The notes beneath the pieces are model-generated. The model was not told the DNA's origin, ran no database searches, and saw nothing but the letters and a program-made list of their open reading frames with translations. Source: Candidatus Electronema nielsenii (GTDB lineage: Bacteria > Desulfobacterota > Desulfobulbia > Desulfobulbales > Desulfobulbaceae). Taken from it: a stretch of 12,824 nucleotides of DNA. Shown here piece after piece: positions 7,359 to 12,824 of this stretch (positions are counted from its first letter, which is position 1; every line of letters begins with the position of its first letter). The position numbers and the translations under genes were made by a program. The DNA is taken from assembly GCA_026122915.1 (NCBI GenBank), contig JAGIXO010000042.1, positions 1-12,824 of the forward strand, in the 5' to 3' direction.

Positions 7359-7454
7359 GGGGCAAAAATCCGTTTGTAACTGCTGCATCAGCGTACTGCT
7401 GATTGTTTACCTACGGCAGAATTGATTATTCAACAAACCGAGGAGGTATGATTT

Positions 7455-8147
7455 ATGGCTGGAAAAAACTGGAGTCAAACCGGAGAAGGGCTTGTTAATT
7501 CGTCTGCTGATTTTATTAGTGGCGTTGGATCAGCGTTCAAAGGCGTAGGTAACCGTTTTAAGAGAAGTAAATTCACTCCTTTTGTTGAGGCACTGTGCGC
7601 GGTGGTCGGCGATGTTGCGTCGCAAAATGGTCGGTTACAAAAAAAAGAACTTGAAGAATTTCGCAAATTTTTATTGCAAAATTGCCGCGACACTCCTATT
7701 TTGGAATTGTTCAAATTAGACGAGTTAGTCAAAAAGGTAGAGAGTTACGCTGTGTCAGCTTTTCTTTGTGACGAGGAAGCCATCCTGATGGCAGTGAGGA
7801 AAGTTGACGATCCTGAGCTATCCAAATTAGTTATACTCTCCGCTGTGGCAGTTGCTTTTGCAGACGGAGATTGCGACTCCAAGGAGCGAGCCTGCATAGA
7901 ACGCCACGCAGGCTCGCTACAAATTAATTTATCCTCGCTGGTTAGCCAGTTTCAGGTAGAATTGAGCAGTCCACAAACACCACAAGCTATTCCCTCAACA
8001 GCACCTCCGGTGCGGCCTGTTATGCCGCCCCCGACTCCGGTTTTGAATGATCGGCAAGCAGCTTCTCCGGCAGGCGATCCCTGCCCGATGTGCAAGGGTG
8101 CGGGCGGAAATTGCGTATTTTGTAAGGGAACCGGTAGGAAACGTTGA
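7455..8147 (+). CDS. TerB-domain protein with C-terminal four-cysteine zinc module
   Basis: This 230-residue cytoplasmic protein is of the tellurite-resistance/stress Ter class. Residues about 38-168 are the TerB helical domain. Its second half, AFADGDCDSKERACIERHAGSL (135-155), matches the DGxxDxxE acidic metal-binding motif of E. coli TerB. The equivalent first motif reads SQNGRL (56-61) and has lost its aspartate. Residues 170-205 are a proline-rich linker. The tail at 210-227 has CxxC (210, 213) and CxxC (220, 223) with KGxG repeats, as in one half of the DnaJ zinc centre. Standard TerB is about 150 residues and has no such tail. The start is fixed by a perfect AGGAGGT at 7441-7447, seven bases from the ATG. 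It is the first gene of a terB-terD-vWA operon; terD follows after 40 bases. The coding DNA contains an 11-bp inverted repeat at 7885-7918. Confidence 0.85.
   Translation: MAGKNWSQTGEGLVNSSADFISGVGSAFKGVGNRFKRSKFTPFVEALCAVVGDVASQNGRLQKKELEEFRKFLLQNCRDTPILELFKLDELVKKVESYAVSAFLCDEEAILMAVRKVDDPELSKLVILSAVAVAFADGDCDSKERACIERHAGSLQINLSSLVSQFQVELSSPQTPQAIPSTAPPVRPVMPPPTPVLNDRQAASPAGDPCPMCKGAGGNCVFCKGTGRKR
7885..7918. repeat. Perfect 11-bp inverted repeat inside terB
   Basis: AGCGAGCCTGC (7885-7895) and GCAGGCTCGCT (7908-7918) are exact reverse complements around a 12-base loop. They lie within the codons for the second TerB metal motif and would form a strong GC-rich mRNA hairpin. It is either a chance result of coding constraint or a regulatory or REP-like element fixed inside the gene. 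Confidence 0.7.
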
Positions 8148-8187
8148 GCAACGCATCGTGAACCATAACACTTAAAAGGAGAATAAA

Positions 8188-8766
8188 ATGGGCGTATCAT
8201 TAAGCAAAGGTGGCAATATTTCCTTGAGCAAAGAAGTCCCTGGCTTGGAAGCCATTAAGATCGGCTGCGGCTGGGATGCGCAGGCGTTGAGCGGTGCTGC
8301 GTTTGATCTGGATGCTTCAATTTTTCTTTGTGGCGCGGACGGCAAAGTCACCAAAGAAGCGGACTTTGTTTTTTATGGTAATTTACAGGGCGCGGGCGGG
8401 GCTGTTGTTCACGCCGGCGATAGTCGGACCGGTGAGGGCGGAGGTGATGACGAACTCATCATGGTATCACTCAAAAATATGCCGCCGGAATTAGTCAAAG
8501 CCGCAGTTGTTGTTACCATTCATGAGGCCGTGAGTCGAGGTCAGAATTTTGGCATGGTTGAGAATGCCTATATTCGTATTATTAATGCGGTCAATGACGC
8601 GGAGATCGCTCGCTATGATCTGACTGAGGACTACTCTGGCGAGACCGCAGTTATTTTCGGCGAGGTTTATCTGAAATCTGGCGAATGGAAGTTCAAGGCT
8701 GTAGGGCAAGGATCGACTGAAGGTCTGGCACAGATTTGCGCCAAATTTGGTGTAAGTGCCTCTTGA
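8188..8766 (+). CDS. terD: TerD-family stress protein
   Basis: This 192-residue cytoplasmic protein is of the TerD/TerE/CABP1 family, a beta-sandwich that binds calcium and takes part in resistance to tellurite and other stresses. The sequence is full length and shows the family landmarks: GVSLSKGGNISLSK (2-15), GCGWDA (26-31), FDLDASIFLC (39-48), FVFYGNL (60-66), the loop at 76-89, VVVTIHEA (107-114), QNFGMVENAYIRI (119-131), ARYDLTED (141-148), FGEVY (157-161) and GEWKFKAVGQG (165-175). The calcium loop reads GDSRTGEGGGDDE (77-89), whereas the family usually has GDNxTGxGDGDDE, so two ligand-loop positions are changed (S79, G85). Ribosome binding site GGAG at 8178-8181. It is the middle gene of the ter operon, and a strong terminator-like hairpin starts 20 bases after its stop. 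Confidence 0.95.
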   Translation: MGVSLSKGGNISLSKEVPGLEAIKIGCGWDAQALSGAAFDLDASIFLCGADGKVTKEADFVFYGNLQGAGGAVVHAGDSRTGEGGGDDELIMVSLKNMPPELVKAAVVVTIHEAVSRGQNFGMVENAYIRIINAVNDAEIARYDLTEDYSGETAVIFGEVYLKSGEWKFKAVGQGSTEGLAQICAKFGVSAS

Positions 8767-8785
8767 TCATTTTTTTATCAATCAC

Positions 8786-8828
8786 AGGGGACAGACTTGT
8801 AGGGCATGTCCCCTTTTTCTTCTTTTGC
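8786..8828 (+). terminator. Intrinsic terminator/attenuator between terD and the vWA gene
   Basis: AGGGGACA (8786-8793) pairs perfectly with TGTCCCCT (8807-8814) around a 13-base loop, followed by a T-rich tail TTTTTCTTCTTTT (8814-8826). This is a textbook intrinsic terminator lying inside an operon. The vWA gene starts 12 bases later with its own strong ribosome binding site and no visible promoter. The hairpin probably lets only part of transcription through, giving more TerB/TerD than vWA protein. Confidence 0.75.
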
Positions 8829-8839
8829 AGGAGGAAGTA

Positions 8840-9616
8840 ATGGCTATTAAGTTGAGAAAGCAGGATGAGGTCGCAGCACGAACAATTGATCTTCGGAAAA
8901 AAGTCTCCTTGGTAAAGCAGCAGGTAGGATTGTTGGCGCAGCCTGCGCAGGTTGAGTTTGTGCTGGATATTTCCGGTTCGTTTGCAGGATGTTATCACGA
9001 CAACATTATTCAGGATATTGTCGAGCGGCTGGCTCCAGTTGCCTTAGAATTTGATGATGACGGAACCATGCCGGTCACGCTTTTTGGTGTGGATGCTCAT
9101 CAAGCCCCGGAGATCACGCAGGCCAATCTCTGCGACTATGTCAACCGTGAGGTAGTAAAGAAATATCCCTTTGAAGGCGGGACACAGTATGCCAAGCCGC
9201 TGTGGAATATTGTTCAGCGGCATTTTGGCGCAGCTGTTCAAGAAACAACCGTGGATGAGGGCAGCTGGTTTAAAAAGAAAAAAACGGAAACCAAAATCAT
9301 CCAGCAGCCTATTGCGAATCTGCCTGTTTTTGTACAATTCATCACTGACGGCGACAATCAGGATCGTGAAGAGACGGAACAACTGCTACGTATGATGGAA
9401 GTTCTGCCGATTTTTATTCAGTTTGTCGGAGTGGGCAACGCATCCTTTGCTTTTCTGCGGAAGTTAGATGAAATGAACAGGGCGTTCATGGACAATGCTG
9501 GCTTTTTTCAAGTGACAGATATTGTGAACGCATCAGATGAGCAGCTTTACAAAGACATGCTGCATGAGTTCCCTGCTTGGCTGAAAAAAGTCAAAGCCAA
9601 GGGTTTGATTCGTTAA
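8840..9616 (+). CDS. Stand-alone vWA-domain protein of the Ter system (TerF C-domain-like)
   Basis: This 258-residue cytoplasmic protein is a von Willebrand factor A domain of the type found with TerD proteins and fused to TerD in TerF. The metal-ion-dependent adhesion site is complete: D43, S45 and S47 in VLDISGS; T115 in GGTQYA; D170 in FITDGD. The core beta strands VEFVLDI, PVTLFGV, LPVFVQFITDG and LPIFIQFVGVG are visible. A lysine-rich insertion (KKKKTETK, 145-152) precedes the MIDAS aspartate strand. The family is thought to bind metal and scaffold Ter complexes. The start is the ATG at 8840, preceded by AGGAGG at 8829-8834; an in-frame GTG at 8756 overlaps terD and lacks a ribosome binding site. 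It is the last gene of the ter operon, facing livG. Confidence 0.85.
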   Translation: MAIKLRKQDEVAARTIDLRKKVSLVKQQVGLLAQPAQVEFVLDISGSFAGCYHDNIIQDIVERLAPVALEFDDDGTMPVTLFGVDAHQAPEITQANLCDYVNREVVKKYPFEGGTQYAKPLWNIVQRHFGAAVQETTVDEGSWFKKKKTETKIIQQPIANLPVFVQFITDGDNQDREETEQLLRMMEVLPIFIQFVGVGNASFAFLRKLDEMNRAFMDNAGFFQVTDIVNASDEQLYKDMLHEFPAWLKKVKAKGLIR

Positions 9617-9622
9617 ACCTCC

Positions 9623-9672
9623 TGCGTAACTCATAGTTTCGGTTGAATGTTTTATCAGCTATGATTTACGCA
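9623..9672. terminator. Long imperfect hairpin between convergent vWA and livG genes
   Basis: The 14-base arms at 9623-9636 and 9659-9672 pair with a single mismatch, giving 13 pairs around a 22-base loop. The right arm covers the last livG codons and the loop holds its stop. No clean T-run follows on either side. Position and symmetry suggest it separates the two converging transcripts in both directions. Confidence 0.45.
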
Positions 9673-10470
9673 AGATTGCCGCTGCTCTCCGTTTTCCTCT
9701 CCTAAATACGCCCGGACCACCGCTGGATTGCGACGTACTTCCTCCGGTGTACCCTCGGCGATCTTTCTGCCGTAGTCCATGACGAAAATATGATCGGACA
9801 GACTCATCACTAATTTCATGTCGTGTTCAATCAAGAGAATAGATATTCCCTCGTCGCGGATAGCGCAGATTAGCTTATCTAACTCATCGGTTTCCTGTGA
9901 ATTCATGCCTGCCGCAGGCTCATCTAAAAGCAAAACAAGCGGCTCTGTTGCCAAAGCTCGGGCGATCTCTAATTTGCGTTGAGCACCATAAGACAGATTC
10001 TTGGCCAATTCATTTGCTGAAGCGGCCAATCCGATTTTTTCAAGCAGAGCAAAGGAATAGGCTGCAATTTCCTGTTCTTCTTGTAGCGTCTTTTTGTCCC
10101 GCAAAATCGCGCCCAGCAGCCCAGCTTTTGTCCGACAATGCCGCCCAATCATCACGTTTTCCAGCACAGTCATTTCCGCGAAAAGCCGTATATTCTGAAA
10201 AGTGCGAGCCAACCCAGCTTGTGTCACCTTATGCGGAGCTAATCCGTTTAACAGAACAGGTTTCCCGTTAGGCTGTGTGAGGCGAAGCACACCGGCACTG
10301 GGTTTGTAAATTCCGGTTAAGCAGTTGAAAAAGGTAGTTTTGCCCGCGCCGTTGGGACCGATCAACGCAGCAATTTCGCCTTGGTGGACACGAAGATCAA
10401 GCCCGTCCAAGGCGCGAATGCCGCCGAATTGCATGGTTAAGCCGCTGATTTCGAGGAGGGGTGATGTCAT
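9655..10470 (-). CDS. livG: LivG-type ABC transporter ATP-binding protein
   Basis: This 271-residue ATPase is of the branched-chain amino acid (HAAT) uptake family, working on the cytoplasmic face with permeases LivH/LivM and a second ATPase LivF. It shows Walker A GPNGAGKTT (38-46), Q-loop Q92 in ARTFQNIRLF, the LivG-characteristic signature LSYGAQRKLEIARAL (159-173, SYGxQR in place of SGGQ), Walker B VLLLDEP (179-185), AAGMN, and the switch histidine H216 in IEHDM. The C-terminal extension with EEVRRNPAVVRAYLG is also typical. Length matches the family (about 255-275). No livH, livM, livF or livK is in the window. Downstream is a convergent gene and upstream, 54 bases away, a HEAT-repeat gene, so it is the last gene or an isolated one. 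The start ATG has no Shine-Dalgarno sequence. The exact substrate (amino acid, urea or other) cannot be told. Confidence 0.9.
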   Translation of the reverse strand: MTSPLLEISGLTMQFGGIRALDGLDLRVHQGEIAALIGPNGAGKTTFFNCLTGIYKPSAGVLRLTQPNGKPVLLNGLAPHKVTQAGLARTFQNIRLFAEMTVLENVMIGRHCRTKAGLLGAILRDKKTLQEEQEIAAYSFALLEKIGLAASANELAKNLSYGAQRKLEIARALATEPLVLLLDEPAAGMNSQETDELDKLICAIRDEGISILLIEHDMKLVMSLSDHIFVMDYGRKIAEGTPEEVRRNPAVVRAYLGEENGEQRQSCVNHS

Positions 10471-10498
10471 AGAGCTGAAGCGGTGTAATTTGAGCCGC

Positions 10499-10520
10499 GC
10501 CCTGAGCGAAGCCGAAGGGC
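10499..10520. repeat. Small palindromic intergenic element
   Basis: GCCCT (10499-10503) and AGGGC (10516-10520) flank GAGCGAAGCCGA, giving an imperfect palindrome with an inner GC-GAA-GC turn. The CCCTTCGGCTTCGCTCAGGG type of short element is, from memory, dispersed in intergenic DNA of many bacteria. Here it sits 4 bases after the HEAT gene stop and 28 bases before livG, where it could act as a hairpin terminator or mRNA stabiliser. Confidence 0.5.
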
Positions 10521-10524
10521 AGAG

Positions 10525-12201
10525 TCAGTCTGTTGCAAATCTCTCCCCCAGCCGCTCAATCGTCCATTCCAGTCGTTCCTCAATCGCCCCTTCCTGGCCG
10601 GGTATTTTGCAGGGTTCGAGCTTGATGCTTTGCAGCGTGCTCAGATCATCCTTTGTGCCGGTGTATTCTAAATTCCACAGAGCAAGGTCAATAGCTTGAA
10701 AGGCGGTGTAGGGGAAGGGCGAAGGCAGCTTGTCCGGGTCGAAGTCTTGGTGGGCGTGGATGATTTTGCCAATCAGGTCAGCGTCGGCCTTGCCAGCCAA
10801 GGCGCGGACAGCCCCCTGCCGCACTTGATGCAGCGGGTGACCGAGCAGCGCAATGCCGCGTGTTTCCGGGGCGATGCGGGCGAGTGCGTTGCCGAGCAGG
10901 TATTCCCAATGTTCTTTCGGCCAAGTTTTGTCCTCCTGCTTCAGCTCGTTCTGTTCTGTTTTCTGCCGCTCTTCGCGCCAAACCGCCTTTTCCTGCTCCA
11001 GCTCCTTCAGCTCGTTTTCCACATAATCTTTGGCAGCGGGGTATTCCATCCGGCCAAGCCAGTGCAGGCAGCGGTAGCGCAGCGAATCGTCCTTCTTTTT
11101 GTCCAGCTTGGCCAAGAAATCAAAGAGTTCTTGCCCGTATCTTCCCGCTGCGCCCAAGGCATCAAGGGCTGCTTGCCGGGCAGCAAAGTCTTTCTGCTCG
11201 GCAGAAACCAGCGTGATCAAAGCCGCATGGACTTTCTGCTCAACATCAGGCAGATCGGTGTGCTTTTTCTCCCCTTGAAACGAAACAAGCTGGCCAAGTG
11301 CCTTGATTGCAGCCCGCCGCAGATTGACATTCGGCTGATTGAGCAAAGCCAGCAGCGGTTCCGGCTTGATCCATTCAGGATGCAGCTCGGCAAGAAGGCC
11401 TGTTTGCTTGACCGCTTCCTCTTTCACTTCACGGTTGGGATCATTGATGAGCTGAACAAGCAGTGCGGCGGACTCTTCGGTGGCAATGGCGCAGAGAAGC
11501 GAAGCTACTTGTTTTCGTTGCGAAGCATTTTGTGCAGCAAATTTTTCTTGCGCTTTGTTGAACGCGCGCTGCCGCCACGTTTCCAGATCCGGGGACGAAA
11601 ATTTCATCTGGGCCAAGGCGAAAGCCGCTGTTGCCTGACTTTCCCAATTACCACGTTCAAGCAATTTCAATCGGATGATTTCAGATGCGGCTTGAGTTGT
11701 CCGAAGTCGTCCCAATGCGGCAACAGCCTGAGTTCTATTTTCATCCGTCAGCATCTCCATCAAGACAGGAACGACCGAGCTGTCGCCAAGATTACCCAAA
11801 ACTCCTGCCGCCCTGTTCCGAACGTCCACATCCTTATCCGCGAGGAGCTTGACCAGCTCAGGAACAACAGAATTATCGCCAACCTTACCCAAGGCTTCCA
11901 ACACACCGCGCCGCACGAATGCCACATTATCTTTATCCGCGAAGAGTTTGACCAGTTCAGGAACAATAGAGCGGTCACCCAGATTGCCCAAGGCTTCCAA
12001 CACACCGCACCGCACGACCACCTCTTTGTCCGCGAGGAGCTTGATAAGCTCAGGAACAATAGATCGGTCACCCAGATTGCCCAAGGCTCTTGCCGCAGTC
12101 GCCCGCACATCTGTACTCTTATCCGCGAGGAGCTTGACCAGCTCAGGAACACCAGAGCGGTCACCCAGATTGCCCAAGGCACTCGCCGCCCTCCACCGCA
12201 C
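10525..12201 (-). CDS. HEAT-repeat protein, C-terminal part downstream of a frameshift
   Basis: This 558-residue frame starts at a GTG and continues the HEAT array of the 5' fragment. Five and a half 31-residue repeats of the pattern GD.S.VPEL.KLLADK..DVR..A..ALGNL, plus one shorter unit, fill about residues 1-160. Beyond that come diverged HEAT-like helices (for example EVKEEAVKQTGLLAEL, NLRRAAIKALGQL, QVRQGAVRALAG), a charged stretch at about 395-420 (ENELKELEQEKAVW, EERQKTEQNELKQED), and a non-repetitive C-terminal cap ending LGERFATD. HEAT solenoids bind proteins or nucleic acids; no enzymatic motif is present here. The true protein probably continues upstream through the frameshift at about 12,270. 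The GTG at 12201 has AAGGAGG five bases upstream, so this part could also be made separately. The antisense strand is open over most of this region, but its composition marks it as a shadow. Confidence 0.8.
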   Translation of the reverse strand: MRWRAASALGNLGDRSGVPELVKLLADKSTDVRATAARALGNLGDRSIVPELIKLLADKEVVVRCGVLEALGNLGDRSIVPELVKLFADKDNVAFVRRGVLEALGKVGDNSVVPELVKLLADKDVDVRNRAAGVLGNLGDSSVVPVLMEMLTDENRTQAVAALGRLRTTQAASEIIRLKLLERGNWESQATAAFALAQMKFSSPDLETWRQRAFNKAQEKFAAQNASQRKQVASLLCAIATEESAALLVQLINDPNREVKEEAVKQTGLLAELHPEWIKPEPLLALLNQPNVNLRRAAIKALGQLVSFQGEKKHTDLPDVEQKVHAALITLVSAEQKDFAARQAALDALGAAGRYGQELFDFLAKLDKKKDDSLRYRCLHWLGRMEYPAAKDYVENELKELEQEKAVWREERQKTEQNELKQEDKTWPKEHWEYLLGNALARIAPETRGIALLGHPLHQVRQGAVRALAGKADADLIGKIIHAHQDFDPDKLPSPFPYTAFQAIDLALWNLEYTGTKDDLSTLQSIKLEPCKIPGQEGAIEERLEWTIERLGERFATD

Positions 12202-12824
12202 GTCTTCCTCCTTATCCGCGAGGAGCTTGACCAGCCCAGGAACACCAGAGCGGTCGCCCAGTTTGCCTAAGCTTCCGCCGCAGTCCTTCGCACGTTTTCC
12301 TGCTTATCCAGGAGGAGCTTGATAAGCTCAGGAACAGCAGAGCGGTCGCCCAGTTTGCCTAAGGCTTCCGCCGCAGTCCTTCGCACGTTTTCTTGCTTAT
12401 CTAGGAGGAGCTTGATAAGCTCAGGAACAACAGAGCGGTCACCCAGATTGCCTAAGGCTTCCGCCGCAGTCCTTCGCACGTTTTCCTCCTTATCCAGGAG
12501 GAGCTTGATAAGCTCAGGAACAACAGAGCGGTCACCCAGATTGCCCAAGGTTTCTACTGCACTCATCCGCACATCTTCCTCCTTATCCGCGAGGAGCTTG
12601 ATAAGCTCAGGAACAACAGAGCGGTCACCCAGATTGCCCAAGGCACTTGCCGCATTCCACCGCACGAACCTGTTATCCTCGAAGAGCCTGATCAACTCAG
12701 GAATAACAGAGCTATCCCCCAGATTGCCCAAGGCTCTTGCCGCAGTCGCCCGCGCGTCTTCCTCCTTATCCGCGAGGAGCTTGCATAGAGCAGCTTTCTC
12801 ACCTAATCGTGCAAGTACAACACA
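11791..12824 (-). repeat. Tandem 93-bp coding repeat array (HEAT units)
   Basis: Ten complete units run from 11791 to 12722 with a further partial unit to the edge. Seven are 93 bp; the others are 99 bp (11884-11982), 92 bp (12262-12353) and 90 bp (12633-12722). Each encodes one HEAT repeat of about 31 residues. Units at 12262-12353, 12354-12446 and 12447-12539 are nearly identical in DNA (about four substitutions between neighbours), while the flanking units are more diverged. The 92-bp unit carries the one-base loss that breaks the frame. Confidence 0.85.
12267..12824 (-). pseudogene. HEAT-repeat protein, N-terminal-side fragment ending at a frameshift (partial)
   Basis: The frame is open from the right edge (12824) to a TAG at 12269-12267 and encodes about 185 residues, all HEAT units of the type GDRSVVPELIKLLLDKEENVRRTAAEALGNL-like 31-mers. 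The start codon lies outside the window, so any N-terminal domain is unseen. At 12267-12272 the plus strand reads CTAAGC where sister units read CTAAGGC. Restoring one G joins this frame to the 10525-12201 frame without any other change, giving one solenoid protein of at least 766 codons. The sequence around the break has no canonical slippery heptamer. It is therefore a real frameshift mutation, a repeat-slippage variant, or an assembly error in repetitive DNA. Confidence 0.75.

Noticed and set aside
8756..8839. N-terminal extension of the vWA protein from a GTG overlapping terD
   Set aside because: It would run through the terminator hairpin and lacks a ribosome binding site. The ATG at 8840 has AGGAGG at ideal distance and the domain begins soon after it.
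10696..12270. A 524-codon open frame on the plus strand, antisense to the HEAT gene
   Set aside because: It mirrors the HEAT repeats exactly and is open only because the repeated codons read without stops in reverse. It has no ribosome binding site and a protein composition (phenylalanine-, arginine- and glutamine-rich repeats) with no domain-like pattern.
12255..12285. Programmed -1 ribosomal frameshift in the HEAT gene
   Set aside because: The site reads GAAGCTTAGG on the coding strand, which is not a slippery heptamer, and sister repeats carry the extra base. Mutation or assembly error is simpler.
11791..12824. Possible CRISPR array because of regular spacing
   Set aside because: The period is 93 bp with no unique spacers, and every unit is coding for a HEAT repeat in one continuous frame.

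Overview
The window looks like a chromosomal stretch from a Gram-negative bacterium of roughly 50% GC. The evidence for that is a YcbB-type L,D-transpeptidase with a signal peptide, a two-membrane-segment sensor kinase, and a 154-residue SSB with a glycine-rich linker. The gene mix (a small HgdB/HgdC-like pair, a short ter cluster, a HEAT-repeat giant, a LivG ATPase) would suit a Desulfobulbaceae-like anaerobe, possibly a cable-bacterium relative. That assignment is a guess from gene content, not from a marker gene. There are no rRNAs, tRNAs, CRISPR arrays or intact insertion sequences.

Layout, left to right. (1) Positions 1-1443, plus strand: the tail of one gene, then a 251-residue cysteine-rich protein whose C-terminal part resembles the 2-hydroxyacyl-CoA dehydratase D-component, overlapped by a 214-residue BadF/HgdC-type activating ATPase. 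(2) Positions 1477-3053, minus strand: ssb followed by a zinc-finger-less DnaJ/CbpA-type co-chaperone, separated by two hairpins and a good sigma70-like promoter. (3) Positions 3176-5113, plus strand: an exported L,D-transpeptidase with its own promoter. (4) Positions 5122-7272, minus strand: an orphan sensor histidine kinase with a sugar-binding-like (CBM9/DOMON-type) periplasmic domain. (5) Positions 7455-9616, plus strand: a three-gene ter module made of TerB with a C-terminal four-cysteine zinc module, TerD, and a stand-alone vWA protein; a strong terminator-like hairpin lies between terD and the vWA gene. (6) Positions 9655-12824, minus strand: an isolated livG ATPase gene, and upstream of it a HEAT-repeat gene entering from the right edge. 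That gene is broken by one missing base at about 12,270.

The most unusual parts are as follows. The HEAT array is built of 93-bp units, three of them almost identical in DNA, with a frameshift inside one and Shine-Dalgarno-plus-GTG sequences generated by the repeat itself. The mini ter operon fuses a DnaJ-like zinc module to TerB and uses a TerD with an altered metal loop. The compact HgdB/HgdC-like pair has no recognisable dedicated substrate enzyme. No single complete new system is proven; each of these is reported as its own lead.
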